DNA of 64,000 bases from Arthrobacter sp. Bz4 (GTDB taxonomy: Bacteria; Actinomycetota; Actinomycetes; Actinomycetales; Micrococcaceae), in contig NZ_QDAE01000005.1 of the NCBI RefSeq assembly GCF_003075455.1, positions 124,001 to 188,000 of the forward strand, read 5' to 3'. This document shows positions 7,617-19,868 of this stretch, in pieces. The notes below the pieces were generated by a model. That model saw only the letters and a list, made by a program, of their open reading frames with translations. It made no database searches and had not been told where the DNA came from. Numbering within the stretch: the first letter of the stretch is position 1; the number at the start of each line of letters is the position of its first letter. The translations under genes were made by a program, and so were the position numbers.

Positions 7617-9242
7617 TTAGTAGCCTCGGGCGTCCCCGGCATCGGTGCCGATGGTGCTCAGCGATATCTCGGGGGAATTCTTCTCGACCCGACGCAGCGC
7701 CCAGATGTCGTTGAACAGGGCCAGATACTCGCCGTCGGACCGGACCAGCACCTCTGTGCCACGGATGGCGCTGAGGGCTGCCTGCGCGTCGTGGGTGGTG
7801 AGCCGGGCCAGCGAATAGGGGAGCGGCTCCATTCGCATCGGTGCGCCGAAATCGTGCTCCATCCGGTCGGCCACCACCTCGAACTGCATCGGCCCGACGG
7901 CGGCCAGCACCGGTGCCTGATCGCCACGAAGATCCGAGCGCAGCACCTGAATGATTCCCTCATGGCCCAGCTGTTCAATCCCGCGCCGGAACTGCTTGAA
8001 GCGGCCGGCATCCTTGGATCTGGCCACCCGGAAGTGCTCGGGGCTGAACAGGGGAATCGGCGGAAACTCCACCGGCTCCTCGATGTAGAGGCTGTCGCCC
8101 ATCCGCAGCGCCGATGCATTGACGAGCCCGACGACGTCGCCCGGCCAGGCCTCGTCAATCACCTCTCGTTCACGGCCGAAGAGCTGCTGGGCGTACTTGG
8201 TGGCGAAGGTCTTGCCGGAGTTGGCGTGGGTGACCACCATGCCGCGTTCAAACACGCCGGAGCAGACCCTGATGAATGCGACGTGGTCGCGGTGCGCGCG
8301 GTTCATGCCGGCCTGGACCTTGAAGACAAATCCCGAGAAAGGGGCATCGACCGGACGGGGGTTGCCGTCGACGTCCTTGCGGGGACCGGCGGCTGGTGCC
8401 AGGTCGACCAGGGCGTCCAGGATGTGCTGGACGCCAAAGTTCAGAACCGCCGACGAGAACAACACCGGGGTGCCCGTACCGGCGTGGAAGCTTTCCAGAT
8501 CGAACGGCTGGTTCGACTCGATGACCAGCGACGCTTCGTCGAGGGCGTCCGTCCAGGCGTCGCCCTCCTGTGCCAAGGCTTCGGCTGGGCTCAGGTGCTC
8601 TTCGACGGCAAGGGAAGCACCGGCGTTCTTGCGGGTGAAACGAACAAACTCGTCACGCTTGAGGTCCCACACGCCGCGGAAGTCGCCGGCGAAACCCACG
8701 GCCCAGGTCAGCGGCATCGGAATCAGCCCGGTGCGCTCGGTGATTTCGTCCATGAGTGCCAAAGCATCCAGCCCGGGTCGGTCCCATTTGTTGATCACCG
8801 TGATGATGGGAATGTTGCGTTGCCGACAGACCTCGAACAGCTTCATGGTCTGGGTCTCAAGGCCCTTTGCTGCGTCGATCAGCATGACCGCGCAGTCCAC
8901 TGCGGCCAGCACCCGGTACGTGTCCTCAGAGAAGTCCGAGTGGCCGGGGGTGTCCAGCAGGTTGATGACCGTGTCCCGGTAGGAGAACTGCAGCGCCGTG
9001 GAGCTGATGGAAATGCCGCGGTCCTTCTCCATCTGCATCCAGTCGGATACGGTCTCCCGGCGGTTCTCCTTGCCGTTGGTGGCACCGGCCGTGCCGATCA
9101 CGCGGGCGTGAAGGGCCAAGGCTTCGGTCAGGGTCGATTTGCCGGCATCGGGGTGAGAAATGACGGCGAATGTACGACGGCGGGACGCCTCCTGGGCGAT
9201 GCCAGTGTGGCGCTGGGTGGAGGCCTGTACCTGCTGGGTCAC
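7617..9242 (-). CDS. prfC: Peptide chain release factor 3
   Basis: Translational GTPase RF3, which recycles RF1 and RF2 from the ribosome after peptide release; 541 aa, slightly longer than the E. coli protein. G1 is SHPDAGKSTLTEAL, switch I contains RGISISSTALQF, G3 is LLDTPGHSDFSEDTYR and G4 is NKWDRPG. Domains II and III follow (FVFKVQAGMNRAHRDHVAF). The start is GTG. The methyltransferase gene follows after 1 bp, so the two are probably co-transcribed. Confidence 0.96.
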   Translation of the reverse strand: MTQQVQASTQRHTGIAQEASRRRTFAVISHPDAGKSTLTEALALHARVIGTAGATNGKENRRETVSDWMQMEKDRGISISSTALQFSYRDTVINLLDTPGHSDFSEDTYRVLAAVDCAVMLIDAAKGLETQTMKLFEVCRQRNIPIITVINKWDRPGLDALALMDEITERTGLIPMPLTWAVGFAGDFRGVWDLKRDEFVRFTRKNAGASLAVEEHLSPAEALAQEGDAWTDALDEASLVIESNQPFDLESFHAGTGTPVLFSSAVLNFGVQHILDALVDLAPAAGPRKDVDGNPRPVDAPFSGFVFKVQAGMNRAHRDHVAFIRVCSGVFERGMVVTHANSGKTFATKYAQQLFGREREVIDEAWPGDVVGLVNASALRMGDSLYIEEPVEFPPIPLFSPEHFRVARSKDAGRFKQFRRGIEQLGHEGIIQVLRSDLRGDQAPVLAAVGPMQFEVVADRMEHDFGAPMRMEPLPYSLARLTTHDAQAALSAIRGTEVLVRSDGEYLALFNDIWALRRVEKNSPEISLSTIGTDAGDARGY

Positions 9243-9412
9243 GAAACTGCTTTCGAAAGTGGTGGGAATGCCATTGCTGGCCAGTTCCCCAGTCTACTGG
9301 GCGGAGTCTAACGGCGTCGAAGCGCGGTCGAAGCGCGGTCGGACCGCTGAACCCCTGGAAACGAATCCCTGGGATAAACCGGTCGGAAACCGGGCTGCGC
9401 TGGCAGCGCAAT

Positions 9413-9439
9413 CTGGCACTCGCCTTGACCGAGTGCTAA
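9413..9439. promoter_or_regulatory. CIRCE operator 1 (HrcA site)
   Basis: CTGGCACTC, then a 9-nt spacer, then GAGTGCTAA. This is the controlling inverted repeat of chaperone expression, consensus TTAGCACTC-N9-GAGTGCTAA, with eight of nine bases of the left arm complementary to the right arm. It overlaps the -35 box of the groES promoter. HrcA binding here should repress groESL until heat shock. Confidence 0.92.
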
Positions 9440-9453
9440 CCAATGCATAAAGT
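9425..9453 (+). promoter_or_regulatory. groESL promoter
   Basis: TTGACC (9425-9430), exactly 17 bp, then TAAAGT (9448-9453): a good vegetative sigma-factor promoter. The -35 box sits in the spacer of CIRCE 1, and CIRCE 2 starts just downstream of the -10 box around the expected transcription start, so each operator would block polymerase at a different step. Confidence 0.85.
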
Positions 9454-9458
9454 CAGAC

Positions 9459-9485
9459 TTGGCACTCTCACCATGAGGGTGCTAA
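9459..9485. promoter_or_regulatory. CIRCE operator 2 (HrcA site)
   Basis: TTGGCACTC, a 9-nt spacer, then GGGTGCTAA. It is a second CIRCE copy lying at the predicted transcription start of groES. The arms are less perfect than in copy 1. Its centre is 46 bp from the centre of CIRCE 1. Confidence 0.88.
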
Positions 9486-9580
9486 CTCCTTCAGGGAAGC
9501 GTGAGCCGGCACCGCGACGACGGTCAGCGCCATCCGAAGGCCTTAATTCCATTTGTCACCCAAGCGAAGGAGAGGTCCGC

Positions 9581-11604
<2,024 letters not shown>

Positions 11605-11630
11605 TCCCCTCAAGGGCTAGACAGACATGA

Positions 11631-11662
11631 CAGCACCCCCGGTCCTCGGACCGGGGGTGCTG
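11631..11662 (+). terminator. groESL operon terminator
   Basis: CAGCACCCCCGGTCC, a 2-nt loop and GGACCGGGGGTGCTG form a 15-bp GC-rich stem 27 bp after the groEL stop. There is no U-tract, as is common for actinobacterial terminators. The remaining ~220 bp to guaB show no gene. Confidence 0.8.
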
Positions 11663-11883
11663 CCATCTGGTGGGCAGTTCTCCCTATCCCCTCCAGCTCC
11701 TACTACCGGGTGATAACCCACCAGATTGATGCTCTGCTCCATTCCTGATCGATCCGGGCTGTGTCGAATCGCACGCTCCCGGAATAGGGTGCACCCGGCA
11801 ATCGTTTTAGGATGAGAGTCTGGCAATTCGAATATCCCTCGGCCAGCTTCTACCCACAGACCATCTGAGAAAGAGGCGACGCA

Positions 11884-13409
<1,526 letters not shown>

Positions 13410-13464
13410 CGCACCGGGCGCGGGTCAGCAGCGTGCATGGGTCCTGGCAGAACGGTGAGGATCC

Positions 13465-15318
13465 ATGACAGGTGATGAGCTCCGCCCACCCCGGGTCCCT
13501 CGACCGAGGCTTTCCCTGAGGCCCTACGCGCGCGCCGTCGGGCAGGTCCTGAGAGTGAGCTTCAGGGCGTCACCGGGCGCCGTCGTCATGAAGGTCGTGG
13601 GGTCGCTGATCGCTGCTGTCCTCCCGCTGGTGACCACCTATTTCGCCGCGCTGACCACGACCGCGCTTGCCGAGGCCTACGCCGGGAATCCCGACGCCGG
13701 CCAGCAGGCGGTGCTCTATGTGCTGATCACCGCCGGCCTGGGATTGTTTTGGGGCGCTTTCACCAGCGTGGACCGGTATATCCAGCAGGTCATGAGCTTC
13801 AGGGTGGGAGCGGTGGTGGGTGACCTGATGTACGAACGGTTTCTCGCGCTCGAGTTCTGGCGGTACGACGACAAGGACACCGTTGACCTGTACGACCGGG
13901 CCAAACGGTTCTCGGATTCCTATGCGCGCGTTCTCGACCGGATCGCTGCGATCTTCACCCAGCTAGCCTCGGTGGTCCTGGCCATCGGCGCGCTCCTGCT
14001 GGTCAGCTGGTGGGTCGCACTGATCGTACTGATCGCGATCATCCCGAGCGTCTACCTACAGTTCAAGCTATCCCGCGAACAAATGGCCCACTGGAATACC
14101 CAGGTGGATTCACGCCGGCAGCGTCGGCTGATCGAAACGAACCTGATTCGGCCGCAACATATTGCCGAGATGAGGCTCTACGGCATCGTGGGCTACCTGA
14201 TGGACCTGCGGTCCCGCCTCCGCGGTGCCGACGAACTCCGCCGACTGGAGTTCCAGAAGCGGTACATTCCCAAACAACTGGCTGCCGATGCGCTTCAATA
14301 CGGCGCCGAAGTGGTGGCCCTGATCTGGGTGGTAGGTCAAATCATTGCCCGGGCACAGCCGGTGGGACAGTTCCTCTACATCCAGCAGATTGTCAGCCGC
14401 GCCCTTACGACCGCCAATTCGCTGGTCACCTCACTCAGTTCAATCGATGAGGACCTCGCGAACCTCAAGGACTACGAGGAATTCATGAAATACCCCACGG
14501 CCGTCGGCGGTGGAGAGGTGCTGGCCAAAGCCCCGGCTGAGGTGACGTTGGAGAATATTTCCTACACCTACACCGGTGGGTCAGCTCGGGTGCTGAAGGG
14601 CATTTCCCTGAGCATCCGGAAGGGACAGCACATAGCCATTGTCGGGGAAAACGGTGCGGGAAAGTCGACCCTGATCCGGGTTCTGGCCGGGCTGTACCAG
14701 CCGGAGTCGGGCAAGGTGCTGCTGGATGGGCAGGACCTGAGGGGCCTGGACATCAGCTCATGGCATCGGCATCTCGCGGTGATGTCGCAGGATTTCCTCA
14801 AGTACGAATTCGCAACGGCGGCCAACAACATTTACTTCGGGGATGTGTCATTGCCACGGGACGATACACGGATCGAGCGGGCCGCCCGCGACGCCGAGGC
14901 CAGCGACTTCATCAGTCGCCTCCCGAACGGGTTCGAAAGCCATGTCAGCAACTGGATGGAAGACCCCCGTGGACGGAAGGGGAGTGGGCTGTCCGGCGGG
15001 CAATGGCAGCGACTGGCGATGGCCCGCAACTTCTACCGCGGTGCCCCGTTCATCGTGATGGACGAGCCCACCTCGGCGATCGACGCGCTTGCCGAACACC
15101 GCATCTTCGGCCGGCTCTTTGCCGACCGGGAACACACGATCATTGCCATCAGCCACCGGCTGGCGACCATCGAGAAAGCCGACATCATTTACATGCTGGA
15201 GGATGGGCAGATCGCGGAGTCGGGGACCCACGATGAACTCGTGAATCTCCGTGGCCGGTATTTCAGGATGTTTGAGAGCCAGCTTGGGCTTGACCCGAAC
15301 ACCGTTACTGAAACCTGA
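13465..15318 (+). CDS. ABC transporter ATP-binding/permease protein (exporter type)
   Basis: Half-transporter of 617 aa with an N-terminal membrane domain (about residues 20-330) fused to an ATPase domain. All ATPase motifs are canonical: Walker A GENGAGKSTL, signature LSGGQWQRLAMAR, Walker B FIVMDEPTSAIDA and the switch His in AISHRLATI. It therefore probably works as a homodimer. It stands alone between guaB and a small convergent gene, so the substrate cannot be inferred. The overall organisation resembles actinobacterial peptide or lipid exporters, but that is only a resemblance. Confidence 0.92.
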   Translation: MTGDELRPPRVPRPRLSLRPYARAVGQVLRVSFRASPGAVVMKVVGSLIAAVLPLVTTYFAALTTTALAEAYAGNPDAGQQAVLYVLITAGLGLFWGAFTSVDRYIQQVMSFRVGAVVGDLMYERFLALEFWRYDDKDTVDLYDRAKRFSDSYARVLDRIAAIFTQLASVVLAIGALLLVSWWVALIVLIAIIPSVYLQFKLSREQMAHWNTQVDSRRQRRLIETNLIRPQHIAEMRLYGIVGYLMDLRSRLRGADELRRLEFQKRYIPKQLAADALQYGAEVVALIWVVGQIIARAQPVGQFLYIQQIVSRALTTANSLVTSLSSIDEDLANLKDYEEFMKYPTAVGGGEVLAKAPAEVTLENISYTYTGGSARVLKGISLSIRKGQHIAIVGENGAGKSTLIRVLAGLYQPESGKVLLDGQDLRGLDISSWHRHLAVMSQDFLKYEFATAANNIYFGDVSLPRDDTRIERAARDAEASDFISRLPNGFESHVSNWMEDPRGRKGSGLSGGQWQRLAMARNFYRGAPFIVMDEPTSAIDALAEHRIFGRLFADREHTIIAISHRLATIEKADIIYMLEDGQIAESGTHDELVNLRGRYFRMFESQLGLDPNTVTET

Positions 15319-15328
15319 TCGGCAAGCC

Positions 15329-15604
15329 CTAAGCCGAGGTCTTGTCCTTCGGCTCCTGAGCCGAGGTGGCAAACGCGTCTCGTCCGTCCACGGGCAGCTG
15401 ATGGTCCGCGGCTCGGTAGTCAAGTTCGGCCCTGAGCTCCTCGTAGCGGGACTCGGTTTCCGGATCGGGCTCGTGATCCGTGGTGTATTCGGTGTCCAGC
15501 TGACGGTGGATTTTGCTGTTCAGAATTTCAACCTGGCTATCCTCCAGGGGAGCCAGGTCCGCCGGGAAGGGCTGCTCCGGTGAAAGCCTACTTTTGTCGC
15601 CCAT
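15329..15604 (-). CDS. Small acidic hypothetical protein (91 aa)
   Basis: A soluble, charged, Glu/Asp-rich protein with no Cys, no signal and no membrane segment. The central SQVEILNSKIHRQLDTEY and RYEELRAELDYRA look helical. The ATG at 15604 has AGAGG upstream, and the longer TTG/GTG alternatives lack a site. It lies 10 bp from the convergent ABC exporter gene. No function can be given. Confidence 0.6.
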   Translation of the reverse strand: MGDKSRLSPEQPFPADLAPLEDSQVEILNSKIHRQLDTEYTTDHEPDPETESRYEELRAELDYRAADHQLPVDGRDAFATSAQEPKDKTSA

Positions 15605-15679
15605 AAGCCTCTGCCTTTCGAAGAATGTGCTCGGATAATCCCTGCACACGGCAGTCTACGTCGAAAGGGCTGCGAAATA

Positions 15680-16123
15680 TTAGCCTGCGGCCTGAGCGCC
15701 ACCGTTGCGTCCTGCACCCAATTCTTCGATCAGGTTGCGCAGCTCCGCCCTGAGGGTGTCAGAGAGCAGCCCGCCACCGGCGATGAGGTTCTGTTCGATC
15801 TGGAGTGCACTGACCAACGCGCTCCTACCGGCGTCGGAAACTGAAACCATCTGGATTCGCTGGTCCACTTCGCCCCGGACGCGATTGACGTAGCCATTCA
15901 CCTGCAGCTTCTCGATGGTTTTACCCATGGTCTGATTCTGTACACGAATCAGCTGAGCCAGCTTGGTCTGATTGATCGGGCCGTAATCCTGCAACACTCG
16001 CAGCGCGGTGTACCCGGCATGGGTGAGTCCGAGGTCAACCAGCCCCGCGTTCCAGGCATGGTCGACCAGTCGCGCCGCGGTGGTCAATAGCCTCCCGGTG
16101 GGCCATTGCTCCAGCTCCTGCAT
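15680..16123 (-). CDS. MarR family transcriptional regulator
   Basis: Winged-helix regulator of 147 aa. The DNA-binding region runs from YGPINQTKLAQLIRVQNQTM to VRGEVDQRIQMVSVSDAGR, the beta-wing with the usual D-x-R. The ATG chosen has AAGGAG 8 nt upstream; a 29-residue extension has no ribosome-binding site. No gene next to it is an obvious target. MarR proteins usually repress transporters or detoxification enzymes in response to small phenolic or oxidising ligands. Confidence 0.85.
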   Translation of the reverse strand: MQELEQWPTGRLLTTAARLVDHAWNAGLVDLGLTHAGYTALRVLQDYGPINQTKLAQLIRVQNQTMGKTIEKLQVNGYVNRVRGEVDQRIQMVSVSDAGRSALVSALQIEQNLIAGGGLLSDTLRAELRNLIEELGAGRNGGAQAAG

Positions 16124-16373
16124 GTCGACAGCTCCTTCACTAGTGAGATCGGAGGACCGGTACCAGGTAGGCTCCCATGTCCGGGATGCGATGTCGGGGA
16201 TGCCATCCACCCTAGCCCTCTTGTGGGGCGAAAAGAAAGTAGGCTTATCACCGTCTGGCGGGATCTGGTGGGATCTGGTGGGTGGAGCCCCCTAATTCAG
16301 GGCGACAGACCGGCTGAATGCCGGGAAACCCGCCGCGGAGTCCTTGCGTGTCGCCCTGGGATAACCTTGTCAG

Positions 16374-17513
16374 GTGACTAACGAGATTGAAATTGGCCGA
16401 GGCAAGCGCGGACGCAGGGCGTACTCCCTCGATGACGTAGCGGTGGTTCCGTCCCGCCGCACCCGTGACCCCCATGACGTGTCGGTGCAATGGCAGATCG
16501 ACGCCTACCAGTTCGAAATGCCAGTCATCGCCGCACCGATGGATTCCGTGATGTCACCGGAGACCGCCATTGCCATGGGGCGGCTGGGCGGTCTTGGCGT
16601 GCTCAACCTTGAGGGTTTGTGGACCCGCTATGAGGATCCCCAGCCCATGCTGGACGAGATCGCGAACCTGAGCACCGAGAATTTCAGTCCGGCGGCCACC
16701 CGCCGGATGCAGGAAATTTACAACGCGCCAATCCAGGAGGGCCTGATCACCAGCAGGCTCGCCGAAATGCGCGAGGCCGGGGTTACGGTGGCCGGCTCTC
16801 TGACACCCCAACGCACCCAGCAGTTCTACAAGACCGTCCTCGCCGCGGGGGTCGATATCTTCGTGATCCGTGGCACCACGGTCTCCGCCGAGCACGTCTC
16901 CAAGGACGACCGACCCCTGAACCTCAAACAGTTCATTTATGAGCTCGACGTCCCGGTCATCGTCGGGGGAGCCGCCGGTTACACCCCGGCGCTGCACCTG
17001 ATGCGCACCGGTGCTGCCGGCGTGCTGGTCGGGTTTGGCGGGGGTGCGACGACGACGACGCGACGCGCCCTGGGCATCCACTCACCGCTGGCTTCGGCCA
17101 TCTCGGACGTAGCAGCCGCACGGCGGGATTACATGGATGAATCAGGCGGTCGCTACGTGCACGTGATCGCGGATGGCGGGATGGGTGCCAGCGGTGACAT
17201 CGTCAAAGCCATCGCGATGGGTGCCGACGCGGTCATGCTCGGTTCGGCACTGGCCCGCGCCGAGGAAGCGCCGGGACAGGGCTGGCACTGGGGCCAGGAG
17301 GCTCACCACGACGAACTACCCCGCGGCGACAGGGTCAAGATTGGCACGGTGGGTCCGCTCAAGGAGGTGCTGTGGGGGCCGTCGCATCACACGGATGGAA
17401 CCTCCAATGTGATTGGCGCCCTGCGCCGGGCGATGGCCACCACCGGCTACTCGGACCTCAAGGAGTTCCAGCGGGTGGAAGTAGTTCTTTCCCCCTACAT
17501 TTCCAACGGCTGA
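16374..17513 (+). CDS. guaB3: GuaB3 family IMP dehydrogenase-related protein
   Basis: A 379-aa relative of IMP dehydrogenase found next to guaB in actinobacteria. It has the IMPDH/GMPR barrel (YSLDDVAVVPSRRTRDP, MPVIAAPMDSVMSPETAIAM) but no CBS pair. The loop that holds the catalytic Cys in GuaB reads GVLVGFGGGATTTTRRALGI, so the Cys-loop is replaced by a Thr-rich one. DGGMGASGDIVKAIAMGADA binds the phosphate. TAACCT ends 6 nt before the GTG with no Shine-Dalgarno, suggesting a leaderless mRNA. The physiological reaction is not clear from sequence alone. Confidence 0.93.
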   Translation: MTNEIEIGRGKRGRRAYSLDDVAVVPSRRTRDPHDVSVQWQIDAYQFEMPVIAAPMDSVMSPETAIAMGRLGGLGVLNLEGLWTRYEDPQPMLDEIANLSTENFSPAATRRMQEIYNAPIQEGLITSRLAEMREAGVTVAGSLTPQRTQQFYKTVLAAGVDIFVIRGTTVSAEHVSKDDRPLNLKQFIYELDVPVIVGGAAGYTPALHLMRTGAAGVLVGFGGGATTTTRRALGIHSPLASAISDVAAARRDYMDESGGRYVHVIADGGMGASGDIVKAIAMGADAVMLGSALARAEEAPGQGWHWGQEAHHDELPRGDRVKIGTVGPLKEVLWGPSHHTDGTSNVIGALRRAMATTGYSDLKEFQRVEVVLSPYISNG

Positions 17514-17562
17514 TTGCTAAGGTTGGGGGACGTAGTATCGAACCCGACGAAGGATCGCCGCC

Positions 17563-19287
17563 ATGTCATCAGGAGCACTGAGCCCGAAGAACCGTGAAGA
17601 CGCGCTAGCAGCGTTGAAAGCCACCTCGGAGTCCGGTAGGGAGTTGGACATCCTGATCGTAGGCGGCGGCGTCGTCGGCGCTGGATCGGCGCTCGACGCC
17701 GTGACCCGCGGACTGGACGTGGGGATGGTTGAAGCCCGCGACTGGGCATCAGGCACTTCCTCACGGTCATCGAAGCTGATCCACGGTGGTCTGCGGTACC
17801 TCGAAATGCTCGACTTCGCGCTGGTACAGGAGGCCCTCAAAGAACGCGGCCTGCTGATCCAGCGAATCGCACCGCACCTGGTCCGACCGGTACCGTTCCT
17901 CTACCCGCTCACCAAGCGGTTCTTCGAGCGCCCCTATGTGGGTGCCGGAATCTTGCTGTACGACACCATGGGCATGACCTCAGGCAACTCGCGGGGCGTC
18001 CCCATGCACAAGCACCTTTCCCGTCGCGGGACCCTCCGGGCCGCCCCCAGCCTTAAAGAAGACGCAATGGTGGGCTCCATCCGCTATTACGACGCCCAGG
18101 TGGACGACGCGCGGTATGTGGTCAACATGGTGCGGACCGCAGATCACTACGGGGCCAAAGTCGCCAACCGGGTGACGGTAGTAGATTTCCTCCGCGAGGG
18201 TGAACGTGTGGTCGGAGCCCGCGTCAAGGACCAGGAAACCGGCGAACAGTTCGACATCCGCGCGAAGCAGGTCATCAATGCCACGGGCGTCTGGACCGAC
18301 GAAACCCAGGCTATGGTCACCGACCGCGGCCAGATGAAGGTCAGGGCCTCAAAGGGCATCCACCTCGTCGTTCCGCGGGACCGCTTCCAGTCCACAGTGG
18401 GACTGATCCTGCGCACCGAGAAGTCCGTCCTGTTCGTTATCCCCTGGGGTCGTCACTGGATCATCGGAACCACCGACACCGACTGGGACCTGGATAAGGC
18501 GCACCCGGCCGCGTCCTCCAAGGACATCGACTACATCCTGGAGCATGTCAATAAGGTGTTGCGCCGCCCGCTCACCCGGGAAGACGTCGAGGGTGTGTAC
18601 GCCGGGCTGCGGCCGCTCCTGGCTGGCGAAAGTGACTCCACGGCGAAACTTTCACGGGAGCACGTGGTCGCGCACCCGGTTCCGGGCCTCGTGGTCGTCG
18701 CTGGGGGCAAGTGGACCACCTACCGGGTGATGGCCAAGGACGCGGTGGATGAGGCGACCCGGGCACTGGACGAGCGGGTCCCCGCCAGCTGCACCGAAAC
18801 CGTCCCGCTGCTGGGCGCTGAAGGGTACAAGGCGGCCTGGAACAAGCGTGCCAGGATGGCTGACCAGTCGGGTGTCCACGTGGCACGGGTGGAACACCTC
18901 CTGCAGCGCTATGGGAGCCATGCGGAGGACATTCTCGCGCTGATCCGCGAGGACAGGAGCCTCGGCGAGCCGTTGCCAGGGGCAGATGACTATCTTGGAG
19001 CTGAAGTGGTCTACGCGGTAACCCATGAGAACGCGCGCCATGTCGACGACGTCCTCACCCGCCGCACCAGGATCTCCATCGAATCCTGGGACCGTGGCGT
19101 GTCGGCGGCTCCTGAGGTCGCGTCGCTGATGGCGCCGTTCCTCGACTGGAGCGACGCCCAGGTGGACCGCGAGGTCAAACACTACCTCGCCCGGGTAGAA
19201 GCCGAGCGGCTGAGTCAGGAGCAGCCCGACGACGTCCTGGCAGACAATGCCCGGATGGGAGTTGAAGATATTGTCCCGCTAAGCTAG
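17563..19287 (+). CDS. glpD: Aerobic glycerol-3-phosphate dehydrogenase
   Basis: Membrane-associated FAD enzyme oxidising glycerol-3-phosphate to dihydroxyacetone phosphate and passing electrons to quinone; 574 aa, typical length. The FAD dinucleotide motif is DILIVGGGVVGAGSALDA, followed by GTSSRSSKLIHGGLRYLE, a hallmark of GlpD. The C-terminal helical domain is complete. AAGGA lies about 9 nt before the ATG. It starts about 50 bp after guaB3 and is followed by an orphan PTS EIIA gene; no glpF or glpK is present here. Confidence 0.96.
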   Translation: MSSGALSPKNREDALAALKATSESGRELDILIVGGGVVGAGSALDAVTRGLDVGMVEARDWASGTSSRSSKLIHGGLRYLEMLDFALVQEALKERGLLIQRIAPHLVRPVPFLYPLTKRFFERPYVGAGILLYDTMGMTSGNSRGVPMHKHLSRRGTLRAAPSLKEDAMVGSIRYYDAQVDDARYVVNMVRTADHYGAKVANRVTVVDFLREGERVVGARVKDQETGEQFDIRAKQVINATGVWTDETQAMVTDRGQMKVRASKGIHLVVPRDRFQSTVGLILRTEKSVLFVIPWGRHWIIGTTDTDWDLDKAHPAASSKDIDYILEHVNKVLRRPLTREDVEGVYAGLRPLLAGESDSTAKLSREHVVAHPVPGLVVVAGGKWTTYRVMAKDAVDEATRALDERVPASCTETVPLLGAEGYKAAWNKRARMADQSGVHVARVEHLLQRYGSHAEDILALIREDRSLGEPLPGADDYLGAEVVYAVTHENARHVDDVLTRRTRISIESWDRGVSAAPEVASLMAPFLDWSDAQVDREVKHYLARVEAERLSQEQPDDVLADNARMGVEDIVPLS

Positions 19288-19342
19288 GACCGCGGTCTGG
19301 ACGCCGTGCCGCCTGCCCAATGCAACCCGCGAGAGGTCTACC

Positions 19343-19834
19343 ATGACCGAGCGATCCCTGGAATTCACCGATGCCGTTTTGACCACCCCTGACCTGGTGA
19401 TCCTGGAGATGGTTGCCGCCGACAAGGAAGCGGCGACGGAACAGCTTGCCACCAAACTGTTCGAGGCGGGGCGTATCTCGCAGCTCGAGGGATTCCTTGC
19501 GCAGGTCAATTCGAGGGAACACCAGATGGCTACCGGGCTGCCGGGCGGGGTAGGGCTGCCGCACGCCCGCAGCGACTACGTTAACCAGACCAGTATCGCG
19601 GTGGGCGTCACCAAATATGGCCACAGCCTCGACTTCGGGGCAGTGGACGGACCGGCGACGCTGGTCCTGCTGATCGCCACGCCGTCGCAGTCCTTCTCGG
19701 AACACCTCGAGGTGCTGGCCACGCTGGCGCGGTCCCTGTTCAAGGAGAACTTCAGGGAATCACTCAGGCGTGCCCACGACACCGAGGTAATCGCCGAGTT
19801 GATCAATTCCTCACTGGTGTTCTTCGACCACTGA
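19343..19834 (+). CDS. PTS sugar transporter subunit IIA (fructose/mannitol type)
   Basis: A 163-aa stand-alone EIIA domain (PTS_EIIA type 2). The phospho-accepting His is in GVGLPHARSDYVN, and the helix LVILEMVAADKEAATEQLA and PSQSFSEHLEVLATLARSLF fit the family. No EIIB, EIIC, HPr or EI is nearby, so it either serves a transporter encoded elsewhere or has a regulatory job. The glpD neighbour invites the idea that phosphorylation signals carbon status, but this is speculation. Confidence 0.9.
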   Translation: MTERSLEFTDAVLTTPDLVILEMVAADKEAATEQLATKLFEAGRISQLEGFLAQVNSREHQMATGLPGGVGLPHARSDYVNQTSIAVGVTKYGHSLDFGAVDGPATLVLLIATPSQSFSEHLEVLATLARSLFKENFRESLRRAHDTEVIAELINSSLVFFDH

Positions 19835-19868
19835 GCCGTCTGCGAGAAGCCCGTTGTCATGGCGGTCG

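Noticed and set aside
7362-9311. Long plus-strand open frame (649 codons) over prfC
   Set aside because: It is antisense to the well-conserved prfC and to part of the methyltransferase. The product is low-complexity and has no family features; long antisense frames are common in GC-rich DNA.
15605-15649. N-terminal extension of the small acidic protein to 106 aa
   Set aside because: The extension is not in keeping with the acidic body, and the internal ATG has the better ribosome-binding site.
16260-16281. Direct repeat GGGATCTGGT twice upstream of guaB3
   Set aside because: Short, imperfect and without symmetry; not enough to call a regulator site.
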